NCBI RefSeq assembly: GCF_947623445.1
Contig: NC_135241.1
Location: 1,180,501-1,244,500 of the forward strand
Reading direction: 5' to 3'
DNA length: 64,000 bases
Source: Clavelina lepadiformis
Lineage: Eukaryota; Chordata; Ascidiacea; Aplousobranchia; Clavelinidae
A program made the position numbers and the translations under genes. Positions 16,026 to 27,799 of this stretch are shown one piece after another. Numbering within the stretch: position 1 is the stretch's first letter; every line of letters starts with the position of its first letter. The notes under the pieces were generated by a model. It was not told the DNA's origin. It ran no database searches and saw nothing but the letters and a program-made list of their open reading frames with translations.

Positions 16026-18112
16026 CATTATTCACTAACAAGGTGACAGCTTTTAAGGATGATAGGCTTGCTTGTCAGTAACTATAAAAAATTGCAATGA
16101 GTGAAGCTAGCAGATTTCGATTCGCACGAATACCTATGTCTCTTATTTGTATTCTCATCGTTCCGAACCTTTTTCAATGTGGCACATTCCTACAGCGAGA
16201 CTGTGTCCACCAAACAGAGACATTTAAACTTGTAGGGCCCCGTTTGTCACTACAATTAAGCTATAATTGGTACCACAAATGAGAAGTTACTTCCACATAA
16301 CACTTGATAAACGCACAATTGTTTATATCCTCTGAGGTTTGAATTAGACCACATCTCTTTGGTTAGTCAACGTCAGGCTAGGACTACCTCTGCTGCAAAG
16401 GTTAAAAGTTAAACTTGAGTCTAGTGTTTTTAATTCAGGCTTGGCTTAATGCCCGCCGTGTCATACATTTTCTAATCAATAAGCCTCCTGGAGGAGTCAG
16501 ACACGATGATAATCGAGGTTGCGTTAAGGTGTTGAAAACAATTCACGCTTTTACCGTATGTTTCACGGGTTACCTCACACATGTGTTGTTGAATATACAC
16601 AAATTAGCACGTCAGTGAAATGTCTGTCTTTATATGTAACTTCCATTTAGAATAGTAGGAGGCGTTAGAAATCACCACTGTAAATGACATTGTCACAAAC
16701 CTCTGAAATCCCAGATCGATTCTTGATTGAAATGTTGATAGCTGTGACCTTGGACGTTCTGTTCCGTCGATTACGTCATTGGCGATTTTATATTTTTATT
16801 ACGTCAAACTTATGTTGTTTTCACCACTGCGTTAAGCTTTGTTTTTGTGTCATGCCAGCATGAACGATTTTCCAAACAACGCTTTCTGTATAAGTTGCGA
16901 CACGCTTATGCTTATGCCATGATATGACGTAGAAATCGATTTAAAAAGCGTGTAAGATGGCATAAAGATCTTTTGACCAACGTCCAAGCTACAAGAATGC
17001 TGATTGATCGAAAACTGTCACACAATGTGACCTTCACCTCACTTTCGCTAAATTTGATTATCTATGCAAATCGAAGACAAAAACAATCACATTGGACCAC
17101 CATATGGCTGGTTTGGTCAATCACGTTTTATGCTATTCATGTGCCCAAGAGTTCGTATTTTTTTGCTATATGTCTACATGTACACTCTACAATCATATCA
17201 TCATCTTATAAGTGTCATACGTTTTGCAAATTTCATGCCGCATTCGTAACTCTTGCCAGTGTGCGCGTTGTCCAGCAGTTTTTTGGTTGATTGAAAGATA
17301 CAATCATATACTCAGCTGCAGGCCATTGCGTGAAGCTATCCGTTCTAATAACACGTCGAACCAAACGTGTTTCAAATTTGGAAACCGCTCTTCGTGTAGA
17401 ATAAGTTATTATAGCTCCATATTCAACTGTCTGTGAGAGGAAATCGCCCCTGTAAGCAACTTTGTCGTTCTTACGCCACGTAAATCTGTACATGCGGAAG
17501 TGACATACCATAAGACGCAATAACCGGATGTAATGCAACTCGACTCTGCCGACGTCAGTCATTAATTTATCGCGGCACTACGCAAATTTAAAGCCGGCTG
17601 CAAAGCCAATAAGAATCGAGGTGTATCGCGAGATTGATAGATCAATAAATGATTAACATTCAAACTTTTGTCCTTGGGGGATTGGTCAACAAAAGGTTGC
17701 CGTGTCCTTTCCTCTTTGTTCGCAACTACCACTGTGTAGTAGAGTACATACTGCGCGGATTCCAACCAAACAGTGCTCGTTTGTTCAACGCCTAATACTT
17801 GGATTTTTTTAACTATGTTAAGATAGTACACAACATAAATTTCCCTTTACATTTTGTATTCGTTTTAATAACTGAAGTGAAAACACGACATTAAAGCAAA
17901 CATGTTAACGCTGTAAAACAGGGCGATATACTCTTCCAATGCTTATAAATATGAATTCGTAACAAAATAAAGTCCTTGCCGCCCTTATTTGTGATCAATC
18001 ATTATGAAAACTATCTTGGCATAGTAAATCGTGATGCTAATGAAATTAGAAATTTCCTAGAAAGAAAAAGAACTTAACCTAAAGAGTCCAGTGTTGTCGC
18101 TGATGTCTGATA

Positions 18113-19024
18113 TTAGTGAATGGATTTTCCGAAGAACAAGCTTTTCAACTCGTCGTACAAGACGAGCACCAAAGCACCACCTGTGCCTCTCAGGACGTTG
18201 GAGAAAGCTCCCTTGAAGAAAGCCTTGCCGCCTTCCTGCTGGTAGATCTTCTTCCAGCAATCGATCGTTCCCTTGTACATACGTTCTTCTGCTCCTCGGC
18301 CAGACTGCATCATCATACGTCTTCGGACAGTGTCAAATGGATACGACACAATACCGGAACCAGTGGTGACGCACTGGGCAATTAAGAAACTGACAATAAT
18401 GGGTGTATTTTTAGGATCTGGCAGCATGCCTTTTACGGTATCGTAGGTCCCAAAGTAGGCGGCACGGTACACAATGATACCTTGGATGGAAACGAGGAAA
18501 CCTTGATAAAGACCCCGAACACCATCACGTTTGACAATTGTAGAAATGCAGTTTCCAAGACCAGAAAATTCTCTTGACTTTCCGCTTCCCACATCAGCGG
18601 CTAACCTTGTTCGGGCAAAATCCAAAGGATACACAAAACACAAACCAGTAGCACCGGCAGCACCACCAGATGCCAAATTGCCAAGGAAATACCGCCCAAA
18701 CTGCTTCTTCTTGTCCACACCGGCTAAGAAAATCTGCTTGTAAGTGTCTTTGAAAGCAAAGTTAAGCGCCTGGGTGGGGAAATAACGGATGACATTGGCA
18801 AGATTTCCACGCCAGAATGAAAGCGCACCTTGTTCCCTGGGAATTCTGACAAAGCAATCGACGATACCCTTGTATTGATCTTCAACTGCGATTTGCTTTG
18901 AGGCTGCTTGTACTTGCAGAAGAAGCTTGACTCTTTCAATTGGGGCTACAATAGTTTTCGAAATAGCTGCTGCAGTGCCACCAACTGCAAGATCTTGAAG
19001 GAAGTTAGTTAAGTTGAAAGGCAT
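18113..19024 (-). CDS. SLC25A4/5/6-like: ADP/ATP carrier (mitochondrial adenine nucleotide translocase), intact coding region without introns
   Basis: The protein from the chosen ATG is 303 aa, typical for the family. It has three repeats of the mitochondrial carrier fold with signature sequences [24 protein letters not shown] and [14 protein letters not shown]; the RRRMMM hexamer is specific to ADP/ATP carriers. It exchanges matrix ATP for cytosolic ADP across the inner membrane. The frame is open 19 codons further upstream to 19081, but [16 protein letters not shown] matches the family N-terminus, so I start at 19024. TTTGTTTCTAACAG, a strong splice acceptor, lies about 25 bases upstream of the ATG, suggesting a 5' UTR intron or a spliced-leader addition site. 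A broken partial relative lies at 45.4-45.9 kb. Confidence 0.96.
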   Translation of the reverse strand: MPFNLTNFLQDLAVGGTAAAISKTIVAPIERVKLLLQVQAASKQIAVEDQYKGIVDCFVRIPREQGALSFWRGNLANVIRYFPTQALNFAFKDTYKQIFLAGVDKKKQFGRYFLGNLASGGAAGATGLCFVYPLDFARTRLAADVGSGKSREFSGLGNCISTIVKRDGVRGLYQGFLVSIQGIIVYRAAYFGTYDTVKGMLPDPKNTPIIVSFLIAQCVTTGSGIVSYPFDTVRRRMMMQSGRGAEERMYKGTIDCWKKIYQQEGGKAFFKGAFSNVLRGTGGALVLVLYDELKSLFFGKSIH

Positions 19025-19081
19025 CTTGTCTTGTTGTATATAACTGCTGTTAGAAACAAACTTCTGCCACAAATTTACCAC

Positions 19082-20544
19082 GATTAAATCGGATCTGCAA
19101 CCGCTTACAACCTAGAACCAAATGGCCTTTATAGCTTCGATCTCACCTCTAAATGTCCCGTATGTAACAAAGTCAGAGGGTCAAAGTTCATACTTTAAAT
19201 ATGATTTTCTACTTGAAGACTTAGATAAGCGGAGGGCTAAATTTTTTAATATAACTGTTCCACAAGTGACATAGTAACCAAAAATTAATGTTTATGAGAA
19301 AATAAACGTTATTAATAATTCACAAATGCTTTTTCCAATTCTGTTTTTGTTGCTAGGTAATTTTACTGCCACGTCATAATACTGTCATAGAAACATAAAA
19401 ATCCGCATGGTATAAAAAAAGTTTCACAGCCGTTGTGATTTGAAAAAAATACTCAAGCGAATATTTGTAAACGAATGATTAAGAAGTTCTGAAATTTGAT
19501 GATTTGTGATGTAAGAAAAAGATTTTCCTTTATTATATCAATTGGAGGTGGATGAATTTACCCAGATCAACCCAAATTCTTTCAACTTGAAAATTTGTTA
19601 TTCTCTTTGCCGGTCTAAAGCAATACATTTTTACGACTAAATGTAACACTTCAAAGTACTTCACACAAAACTTAATTTCACATAAGCTTAATAATATGTA
19701 ACCTTTCTAGTGTGCAATCATTTCCCTACCATCGTGAAATATGCTAATTGGAAAATCACTTCTGCTCAACTTTCACTCTTAGGTAAATAAGCAGCGAGTT
19801 AAGCGAAGTATGAGTAGCGCTACATGCTTTTCTTTTTTAACATAACGTTTATAAGAATACCCAGTCCGATTTTTTGTGAAAATATAACCGTAATAGCCTA
19901 ATATTTTCTTATTTTTTTCGTGAGTGATTTTAGTATTATTGTATTGAGTTTAATTTTCTTATACATTCTTTATACAATTATAATTTCAGCAAATGATAGG
20001 CTACAGCTAAGCATAACCCAGCCTCAATTTCCAAATTTTATTTGCTCAAAAAAAACATGCAGCCTATGTGCGCCATTAGATGTTGAATCTTTTCTGGACT
20101 CTGTGTCGGTTGACAGAGGTTCATTCATCCTTAATCGGTTTTATTTCAAACTTTGATAAAACTAATGTAGAAATAAAATGCATTACTTTAGAAAGAGCAG
20201 AATTGATGAAGAAAAAAACTCACTAGAGACTTTTATAGCGAAGATATACAATTTCACAAGACAATATTTTTTAAATATTTGCAAACTCACAACACAAGTA
20301 CAATACACACGAAACACTCTTATAAGATTAAACGCATAACTTCATCATACATACGTTGAAATATCATGTTAATAGTTGCAACAAGATCCAAACCACAACG
20401 TGTGATGTTGCAAAAATAAAAGCAAAAAGATATTGCAGCAAACATTTCTACAGCAATCGTTATTAACACATCTTATCGCAACTACAATGGCAGCCAATGG
20501 GCCTGGCTATTTTTTTGCATATCAGAAAGCAAGAAAACTGAAAT
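19082..20544. other. Intergenic stretch between the ADP/ATP carrier and the RNF185-like gene
   Basis: AT-rich, with no exon-like frame recognised. It should hold the carrier promoter and the 3' UTR of the RNF185-like gene. Confidence 0.5.
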
Positions 20545-21754
20545 TTATGATACGAAAAGCCAAAACATCATAAATATGGCGACGAAGAGAAAGACTTTAG
20601 AGATCACTTGCTCATCCTGATACTGTGGAGTGTCAGGAGGCGGTGTTCTTGGTCTGCCATCATTAACGTTGAACATTGACCCAAAGAAACCGAAAGGAAA
20701 TGCACCGATTCCAAACGACATCTGGAACCCGTCGCCAAGATTTAACCCATTCCAACCCATCTGCAAAAAATCCAACAAATACTATTTTGTTTGTAGCGTA
20801 AAACGTAAATTTTGTAAACATTTGTAAAAGGAACCTTGATTCGACCGACCTATTAGAATGGCCAACCACCATGATTTGCATTTGAACGATTAAAATATGT
20901 GACATGTAATCAAAGTCTTGCTCATAAAAAACGGTTTACAGCACATTGCTTGTCACTTGTCAGTATATTTTTATATTAGCTAATTGGTCATTGTAAATTA
21001 TGCAACAACGATGTTCAACCATGACGAAAGACAGGAGCAACAAGCTCATCAAACAAACAGGAGCAATCGTCACTTAAGCAACAAGCTTCATCAGTCAAAT
21101 AAACAGCTAGTTATTGTTAGGTTTTGAACTGAATGTCGATAACATAATAATGTTTCATGTAAATTATGTAGATAACACACAAAATTACAACCCATGGCTT
21201 GTCACAATGCTTTCATGTTGGCTGGTTCATCACTATATCAAGTATGTTGAAAGTCAGGTAAATTGGTAGATTCATCAATCGAGTCAAAAGCTAATTAATG
21301 TTTGGTTTTGAAGGTCCACTACTTAATTACACTTTATGCTTACATTACGATTCTCTGCAGCAGGACGTTGTGCTTGCGGTCTTGGTGGGAGTTTTTCTCT
21401 TGGATCGACATTATTCGAGCTCCCTCTTCCATATAAGGGCACCACCTTGTCCTTCCCTATCCCGGCTTTACAGACTGGACATTCTTGACGATTTGGGCGA
21501 GTTTCCAACCATTGGTGGAGGCATGGCCAGCTGAATCAAACTAGGTCGTTAGACCGTCTTAAAAGACTACGAAAGTCTGGACCAATGAAATTTTAACGAA
21601 CAGCTAAAAAGAACAATGCTTCTACATTTTCTTACCAAAACAAGTGACCACAGTAGCTAATCACGGCATCTTTCGCTGTGTCAAGGCAGATGTTACATTC
21701 AAACTGTGTTGATGATGGCTGACTACTGTTTGATGTGCCGGGTTCATCCGTCAT
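20545..21754 (-). CDS. RNF185: RNF185/RNF5-like ER membrane RING E3 ligase
   Basis: Three exons on the minus strand: 21754-21636, 21530-21344 and 20760-20545, phase-consistent, 173 aa (human RNF185 is 192). The RING spans the first junction: [21 protein letters not shown], then [15 protein letters not shown] and CPVCKAG. The block [14 protein letters not shown] and the segment [15 protein letters not shown] are characteristic of RNF185/RNF5. A C-terminal hydrophobic tail ([16 protein letters not shown]) anchors it in the ER membrane. The family ubiquitinates misfolded membrane proteins for ER-associated degradation. The serine-rich N-terminus before the RING is much shorter than in vertebrate RNF185. 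RNF5 and RNF185 cannot be separated from this sequence alone. Confidence 0.95.
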
Positions 21755-22330
21755 CTCAGCTCATAAACTTATATAACAACAAATCTAAAAAACAATCATA
21801 TAACTTGAATATATATAGTGATATACTCTACTAAACATAGTTGAAGGAACACTACCAGGAATATATATATACAGTGGTATAACGAAGTACAAAAGTTCAC
21901 AGCAAGTTCAGTAGTTAAAGATGATAATCGTCAGAATCATTAAAAACTACTGGTATTTTTACACAGAAACAGAGAGCAATGCGTTTAAAACATCACAGCA
22001 TTAGCAGAATGACATTGAACAATGTAATACAATTGTTTTGACTGAAAACAACAAAACAATCAGTTTCCTTACAATATAAAATTAAATTAAGACATTACAG
22101 TATAAAAATATATGAAAGTTGAACAGTTATCTTTAAACTGGCTGAAATGTTAGTGAGTTAAAATTTAGACAAAAATTCCATAATAGCAAGCACCACTTAA
22201 TAATTTTAAATTTAAACTCAAACGTTTTATTCCAGTTTCTCTAACAGGTCGTTTAGGTGGCGTATAACCTGATATTATAAAACTGCAGCACTAACAGTAA
22301 GAATAGGGTAAAAAAGAAATTTTAATAAAA

Positions 22331-24514
22331 TTAAACGTTGTCTTCATCACTTTCAGACTCTGAGTTCACATCTCCGAGCATGAAGTCTTCCATCTTACGA
22401 AAATCCTCATCAGATTGTCCTCCACCCCTCCATGACAACCCTGTACCTAAGCTCACGTGGTCAAGTTCAGGAGTGGACAGGCCGGAGCCAAACCCAGGAT
22501 CATTTATAATTCCAAGAGCTACATCCTCTTCATCGGAGGACCATTCGTCAATGAGCCTTGATATCCTTCCATCACTTGTGATATTCCCTGTCTGTGATGC
22601 TAACTCCCATTCAAGCTGGTTCAGTGTCTTGGCATCTTCATTATCTTGCTCTTGATGAGTAACAGGGTTTTCAATATCTTGCTCTTGACGAGTAAAAGGA
22701 TCTTTACTTTCTTCTGGGAGTTCTGCATCAGCAATATGATCTTGACTTATATGTCTTGCTATACTCTGGTCTGCCATCCACTGTGCATTGCCTTGATGGC
22801 AAAGCAATATATTCTGGGCTGGCTGATCAAGCTTGCTTTGTAGAGCATCCCATTCAGAGTTCATAGTGGCGTGGAAATCACCTAAACTCTGCTGATATAC
22901 AGCATCGGGATTTAGTGGAATTTCTCCAATAAACTTTACAATGTTATTGTTAATTTCAAGAGATTGATGCGAATCATTGAACCCGTGGTGTTCATCTTGC
23001 ATCCTTCTATTGTCATCTTCTTCATGTTTGAAATGTTCATTCTCTAGCTTTGTTGAATATTTGTCAAGAATAGAAGGCTCGCTTACTCCATTTGAAAGGC
23101 TGAATTGCTGACCAAGATCACAAATATTGAGGTGATCATTTTTAGAACTTGTAACAAAAGAAGAGTTCAAGTGATTGTCTTCCTCATCAGTGGCTTCATC
23201 AACATAACAAACTGTTTCGTTTGTTACATCAAAAGACTCCATCCAGTTTCCATTCTGTGGTAGTGACACAGGAGCTTCAACTTCCGATATGCTGCAAAAC
23301 TGCTCATGCATATCTATGCTTGATACTGTGTTTGCTGAATGCTGAGATGGTTGAGGAGTGAAGAGCTCCCTATACCGCTCTCTTTCCTCAATTTCTTCCT
23401 CTGTTAACTCTGAAGTATTGTTTCCAGAGTCTTCATGTCGTGTTTCATTTGATCCTGGCAAGGGAGGTATTTCAGTGACTCGATGTTTTTTAAGTAACAA
23501 TCGTTCCATATAAGACAAAGTTGTTGTTTGTGAGAATGTGACGTTAACTTCAACTGGTTCAGATTGCACTACATGCTCTGACATTTCCACAGAAGCTACA
23601 GAGGATAATTCCTGAGAAGCCGGTTGGGATTTCTGTGAGTTTCCTTTCCTCCACTCTATCACAGCTTGCTGAAAAGCTTTGGCATTTTGTTCCTCGTCAA
23701 ATGAACCTTGAAGTAGCTGCCCTCCTTTTGGTGTTGTAGGATCTTCAAGAGACATCTTCTCACGACGAGGTTTTCTAGGAGGAGCTGGGGCCATCTGTGG
23801 CGGTAGCGGGGACACGTTTGCAAAATATGGGAAATAAACTTCAGACCCCCAGCCTGTCTTTGGCTTAAGAACTTTGCCATCAACAGCCAACAGCAATCTT
23901 TTTCGAGCATATTTCACAAAATAAAGGCCGATAGAAGCTGGAGCAAGTCCATGTAAAACCTCCAATGGAAGATTGCCATCAGAATCACTTTGAATTTCCA
24001 TCACTTCATCATTTGACTTATCTAATGATATGGAAATCCAGCTCTGATTGTAAACATGTGGATGATTTGCGGATTTCTCTTCCTTCGGTAGCAAACTGTC
24101 TGGTCCATTACTCTTTAATCTTGCGATCAAATCTTTTGAATGAGATTTTCTTTTCGGAACATCTAGTGGTTCATCCATTAACACTTTCACTCCCTTTTTT
24201 GTTTTTTTGCCTTCAGATTTTGCAGAATTTCTAGGCTTAATAGTTCTTCCCAGGATGTTTCTGGCATGGGATTCCAAAGCACCATCCTTGCCGGATTTCC
24301 AGATGTAAGTTTGCTTCCCTCTTTCTTCCTTCTCTTTCTCCATTGCCAGTTTTAATTGATGGAGTCTCCATTCCATTTGCTTATTGTCAATATCTAACTT
24401 TTTACTTTCGCGTTTTTTTGCTGAAGCAATTTCGGCATCTTTCTTCTTGGTCTGGCGTTCAGTGTAATTCTTCTCTGATGGCAAAGGCGCATCAAAACCA
24501 ATATGATGACTCAT
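22331..24514 (-). CDS. ZBBX: ZBBX-like protein without the B-box zinc finger
   Basis: One long frame. I start at the ATG giving MSHHIGFDAPLPSEKN (727 aa). The frame stays open to about 24562, where CTATAG could be a splice acceptor, so an upstream coding exon is possible. From memory of the ZBBX family three blocks match in order: an N-terminal coiled coil (NKQMEWRLHQLKLAMEKEKE) followed by YIWKSGKDGAL; then LLQGSFDEEQNAKAFQQAV with IEWRKG; then LSYMERLLLKKHR. Between the first two blocks, where family members carry a cysteine-rich B-box, there is no cysteine at all. The C-terminal third is acidic (GLSWRGGGQSDEDFRKMEDF near the end). The family is linked to motile-ciliated cells; molecular function is unknown. 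Confidence 0.72.
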   Translation of the reverse strand: MSHHIGFDAPLPSEKNYTERQTKKKDAEIASAKKRESKKLDIDNKQMEWRLHQLKLAMEKEKEERGKQTYIWKSGKDGALESHARNILGRTIKPRNSAKSEGKKTKKGVKVLMDEPLDVPKRKSHSKDLIARLKSNGPDSLLPKEEKSANHPHVYNQSWISISLDKSNDEVMEIQSDSDGNLPLEVLHGLAPASIGLYFVKYARKRLLLAVDGKVLKPKTGWGSEVYFPYFANVSPLPPQMAPAPPRKPRREKMSLEDPTTPKGGQLLQGSFDEEQNAKAFQQAVIEWRKGNSQKSQPASQELSSVASVEMSEHVVQSEPVEVNVTFSQTTTLSYMERLLLKKHRVTEIPPLPGSNETRHEDSGNNTSELTEEEIEERERYRELFTPQPSQHSANTVSSIDMHEQFCSISEVEAPVSLPQNGNWMESFDVTNETVCYVDEATDEEDNHLNSSFVTSSKNDHLNICDLGQQFSLSNGVSEPSILDKYSTKLENEHFKHEEDDNRRMQDEHHGFNDSHQSLEINNNIVKFIGEIPLNPDAVYQQSLGDFHATMNSEWDALQSKLDQPAQNILLCHQGNAQWMADQSIARHISQDHIADAELPEESKDPFTRQEQDIENPVTHQEQDNEDAKTLNQLEWELASQTGNITSDGRISRLIDEWSSDEEDVALGIINDPGFGSGLSTPELDHVSLGTGLSWRGGGQSDEDFRKMEDFMLGDVNSESESDEDNV

Positions 24515-24961
24515 TATGTTGATCAAAGTGTCCCGTACACTATCACATATTACCAAAGAGTCCTATAGGTATAGAAATAAACATGATATATTAATTTCAA
24601 ATCAGCTTATATTCTGAAATTACCGTTAAATATACAGTGTATGGTAATATTATACTACTACAGCTTACGATAGTCTACCGATTGTCAACTCATTATATAT
24701 TTCAAGCATCCTGCATATAATCATGATCAACTTGGTGAACAAGCACTTCGAACTTGACATGAAAGTATTGATAAAGTACAAAAGTAAAAATAATTACAAA
24801 AAACTATATTAACTACATACATATCAACATGTATGACGTACATATGAGCGGTCAGACATGACTAAACCAATGCAGGATTAGACTTGAAACCCTATTTTAT
24901 ATTTCTGCGACCAGGTATTATTACACATAAACTTGTGTACATTAAATATTTGGTATGGTAT

Positions 24962-25086
24962 TGGTAGGCTTGTCAGCCGAGTGTTTAAAACACTGGATTG
25001 TTCAGTGGATCTGGTGAACAGTTCTATATTCGGACAATATGATGCAACACTCAAAAAAACAAATAAAAAATGTGTAACAATTAGAC
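24962..25086 (+). mobile_element. tRNA-headed SINE, plus-strand copy (degenerate)
   Basis: The head GTCAGCCGAGTGTTTAAAAC resembles a tRNA A-box region. TGTTCAGTGGATCTGGTG, TTCTATATTCGG and the A-rich AAAAATGTGTAACAATT match the body and A-rich stretch of the minus-strand copy at 15772-16025. It is more diverged and shorter than that copy. Confidence 0.65.
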
Positions 25087-25680
25087 TTTGCAAAAAGGCT
25101 AACTTGGTTACTGAGCATCGAGTGACAAGCCGGACTGCAGAGTACCGGTATGGCCGTTTTCAGCAAGACCTTGGGTGCGCCAAACAACTAAAAATGACTC
25201 GCAAAAATGCTCAGATGCAATGAAGGTCACACTTAGGTGCGAAATTACACAGTAATGTACATAGTTTGACTTTAAAGTCAATATTTCAATCAGTTGAAAA
25301 TTGAGTGCACAGAAGTACTGTCAAAGTCATTACGTGTAAAGTAACGCACCTTAAGTCCGGCACTGAAGCTCACCAAAAGCATGCAGTATTGAATGTGCCT
25401 ATGCCAAACACTGCAGTCTGGGCGACAAGGAATCATCGCCAGGGTTTAGTCGTACAAAAACTATTTTCACTTTGAGATCATCATACCTCAACCATACCAA
25501 ATAAGGGGCACAAATACCATAATAAAAATGGCCATAATGTGGTAATGGACGATGACAGTAGACCTAGGATAATGCTTTTATTACCTACCCAGGGGTGTAG
25601 CCAGAAGGAGGCAAAGGGGGTTTCGTTCCTCCCAAATGTTTGACAAAGGAAAAGGTTTTTCAGAAGGACTCAGTCTAATA

Positions 25681-26094
25681 CAAAGGTGTCCAACCCATGG
25701 CCCGCGGGAAGGTTCTGAGTGGCCTGCAAGATATTTTTCGAAATGACTTATATTATCAACTGAATCGCCTACGTAATTTATGGCGAACTTACATTCCGAG
25801 AAATTGGCATTTATTGTTTGCTTTCTTTGTCTATTGCCCTATACTACAGAGCAAAAGATAGTAGAGATAATAGATAATATAGATAATAGAGAAATAGGTA
25901 GATAATGTACTATAGTCTCTAGGTCAGGGGTGCACAACTGTTCAAGTTAATTTTATTGCATCACAATTTCTTTCTAAGATTAGAATTTTGGGGTGAGGGT
26001 TTTAATTAGAAATTAGCAGTAAACATTCAAGAGGCCCGCGCAATCATTCGTAAATCACATGTGGCCCTTTGGCCAAAAAGGTTGGACACCCCTG
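25681..26094. mobile_element. hAT-type MITE or deletion derivative, 414 bp
   Basis: The left end CAAAGGTGTCCAACC and the right end GGTTGGACACCCCTG are inverted copies. A perfect 8-bp duplication, GTCTAATA, flanks it (25673-25680 and 26095-26102). Inside lie GGCCCGCG and TGTGGCCC blocks like those of the 7503-7690 element. A second end-like motif, CAGGGGTGCACAAC near 25925, may mark a nested copy. Confidence 0.88.
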
Positions 26095-26298
26095 GTCTAA
26101 TAGTTGATGTTTTTTACACTTAAGCGGGACTAGGGCCGAATATTGAGAAATAATTACGTCATATAATTCCTTTTCTATACCCTCATAATTTCTTCCTATT
26201 TAGGCCTTGAAGTCGGAGCGCAAAAGTACAATAGACCCATTAAAAAAAGGGGTACAGTATACCAGTGCACAACCACAGGATGCCTTCGTATACTATAC

Positions 26299-27779
26299 CA
26301 GTGTTTCTAAATCGGGTGAATGGTTCACCCCAGGGTGAATAAAATTTTTGCAGGGGTGAACCAACCAAAAGGGGTGAATAAGGGTGAACCGTCAGGTGAT
26401 CAAACAGAAGTGATGCAATAGTGCAAAAACATAGTGCTCAGTGTGTCACGAAGGGTTTAAACAACGAATTACTTAACAAAGGCCGGGAAGACGCTGAATG
26501 GGCATTGTAGAGCTCGAGGGATATTGTCTACTTGAATAGCCATTGTTATCGATTGTTCTAGCAATCTCCTCGCTCAACAAACTGCAGTCATCTACAGCAG
26601 TTTTAGAAAACATCTACAGCAGTTTTAGATATTGGTTGTCCAGTTCAGTAGTAATGTTGAAAACTTGCAGTATTCATGTTTTAGCTAGATATGTAGCCCA
26701 GTTAGGCTGACCAGCCAAAACAACCTTTTTTTATAGCCTATCACAGAACGGACTCTAAGGTCTTATTGATAAATTTTAGATAAAAAACAGCAGTATGTCT
26801 CAGAAATATGTTCAGAAAATACTTAATTTCGGTGCATGCAGTTAATGACACTGAACCAGACAGGCAACCAAGGCCAGCTGCATCTGCGTTAGAGTTAAAA
26901 AAACCTACTCCAAAGAGGAAAGTTGGTTACGAGAATACTAAAGTGAAAAGACGAAAATGGGATGATGATTATATCAAATATGGCTTTTTTTCTACCCCAA
27001 AGTGAAGAAACCAGCCTTGCGCCATCTGCTCAATGCATGTTTTGTAGTGCAACATATCGCAACAACTGTTTAGCTTCTTCAAAACTATGCAATCACTTGC
27101 AAAACAAACACGCCATTCATCAAAACAAGTCTGTGCAGTTTTTCAAGAACCTGCACGACTACTTATACAAGCAGCAGAGTGGTCTTAAATCATTGGTTAG
27201 AAACACCTCAGTCAACACAAAACCTTTGCTTTTTTCTTCTTTTCAAATAGCGCATGTGCTTATGCAACAAAAGAAGCCATATAGCGAAGCTGAATCAGTT
27301 ATCAAACCATGCTTGAAGATTGTAGCAAATTTGTGTCATGGCGGAAAGCAAGCTGTAGATAAAGTGGAACAAATACCATTGTCCAATGATACAATGACTG
27401 TTCGTGGTTCCATGATTGCTGAAGATATCAAGCAGCAGTTAATTGCTAAACTGAAAGAAGCACCCTGCTTTGCATTGCAGTTGGACGAAACCACAGATAT
27501 TAAAAACGATGCCCAACTTATTGTCTATTGTCGGTTTCCAGACGAAAGTGTTAAGAAAATTGTTGAACACTTCTTGTTCTGCCTTCCGGTTGGTGTGCAG
27601 ACTACTGGGGAATTTATTTTTTCTAAGCTAGACGAATTTTTTCAAAATGAAAATTTATCGTGGCAGAACTGTGTTGCTGTAACTACGGGATAGTTTTATC
27701 ATATCATGGGACAAGGGTGAATGAAATCTGGAGATGGATGCTAGGGGTGAACAAAACCAAAAAAGTTTAAGAAGCACTG
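26299..27779 (+). mobile_element. hAT transposon with truncated ZBED5/ZMYM6-type transposase
   Basis: The ends CAGTGTTTCTAAATC and AGTTTAAGAAGCACTG are imperfect inverted repeats, and TACTATAC is duplicated exactly on both sides (26291-26298, 27780-27787). Inside, a transposase reading starts in one frame (26808 to about 26985, RKWDDDYIKYGF) and continues in another (to 27693). The shift falls at a run of T residues near 26985. The second part has a BED-like finger (CMFC...NHLQNKH) and the first hAT catalytic block, LQLDETTDIKNDAQL. Reading stops at 27693 just after WQNCVAVTT, inside the block holding the second catalytic aspartate, where the element jumps to its right end. It is therefore an internally deleted, non-autonomous copy. 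Confidence 0.9.
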
Positions 27780-27799
27780 TACTATACCTCCAGCAGCTA

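Larger units (their letters stand above)
13825..18112. other. Intergenic stretch, 4.3 kb, repeats only
   Basis: No convincing exon is visible. The region contains the ZNF598 upstream sequence, a dispersed repeat at about 14602-14690, a fragment of a SINE tail near 14797-14850, a GACTCGAGTC-rich degenerate repeat at about 15541-15632, and a SINE at about 15772-16025. The short open frames here carry no recognisable domain. Confidence 0.5.

Noticed and set aside
17233-17831. Minus-strand frames of 89 and 109 codons
   Set aside because: No domain, no splice context and no codon pattern supporting a gene.
19920-20156. 78-codon plus-strand frame
   Set aside because: It starts at GTG in AT-rich DNA, has biased composition and no motif; probably chance.
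25590-25620. CAGGGGTGTAGCCAGAAGG as the left end of another hAT element
   Set aside because: No matching inverted end or 8-bp duplication was found nearby.
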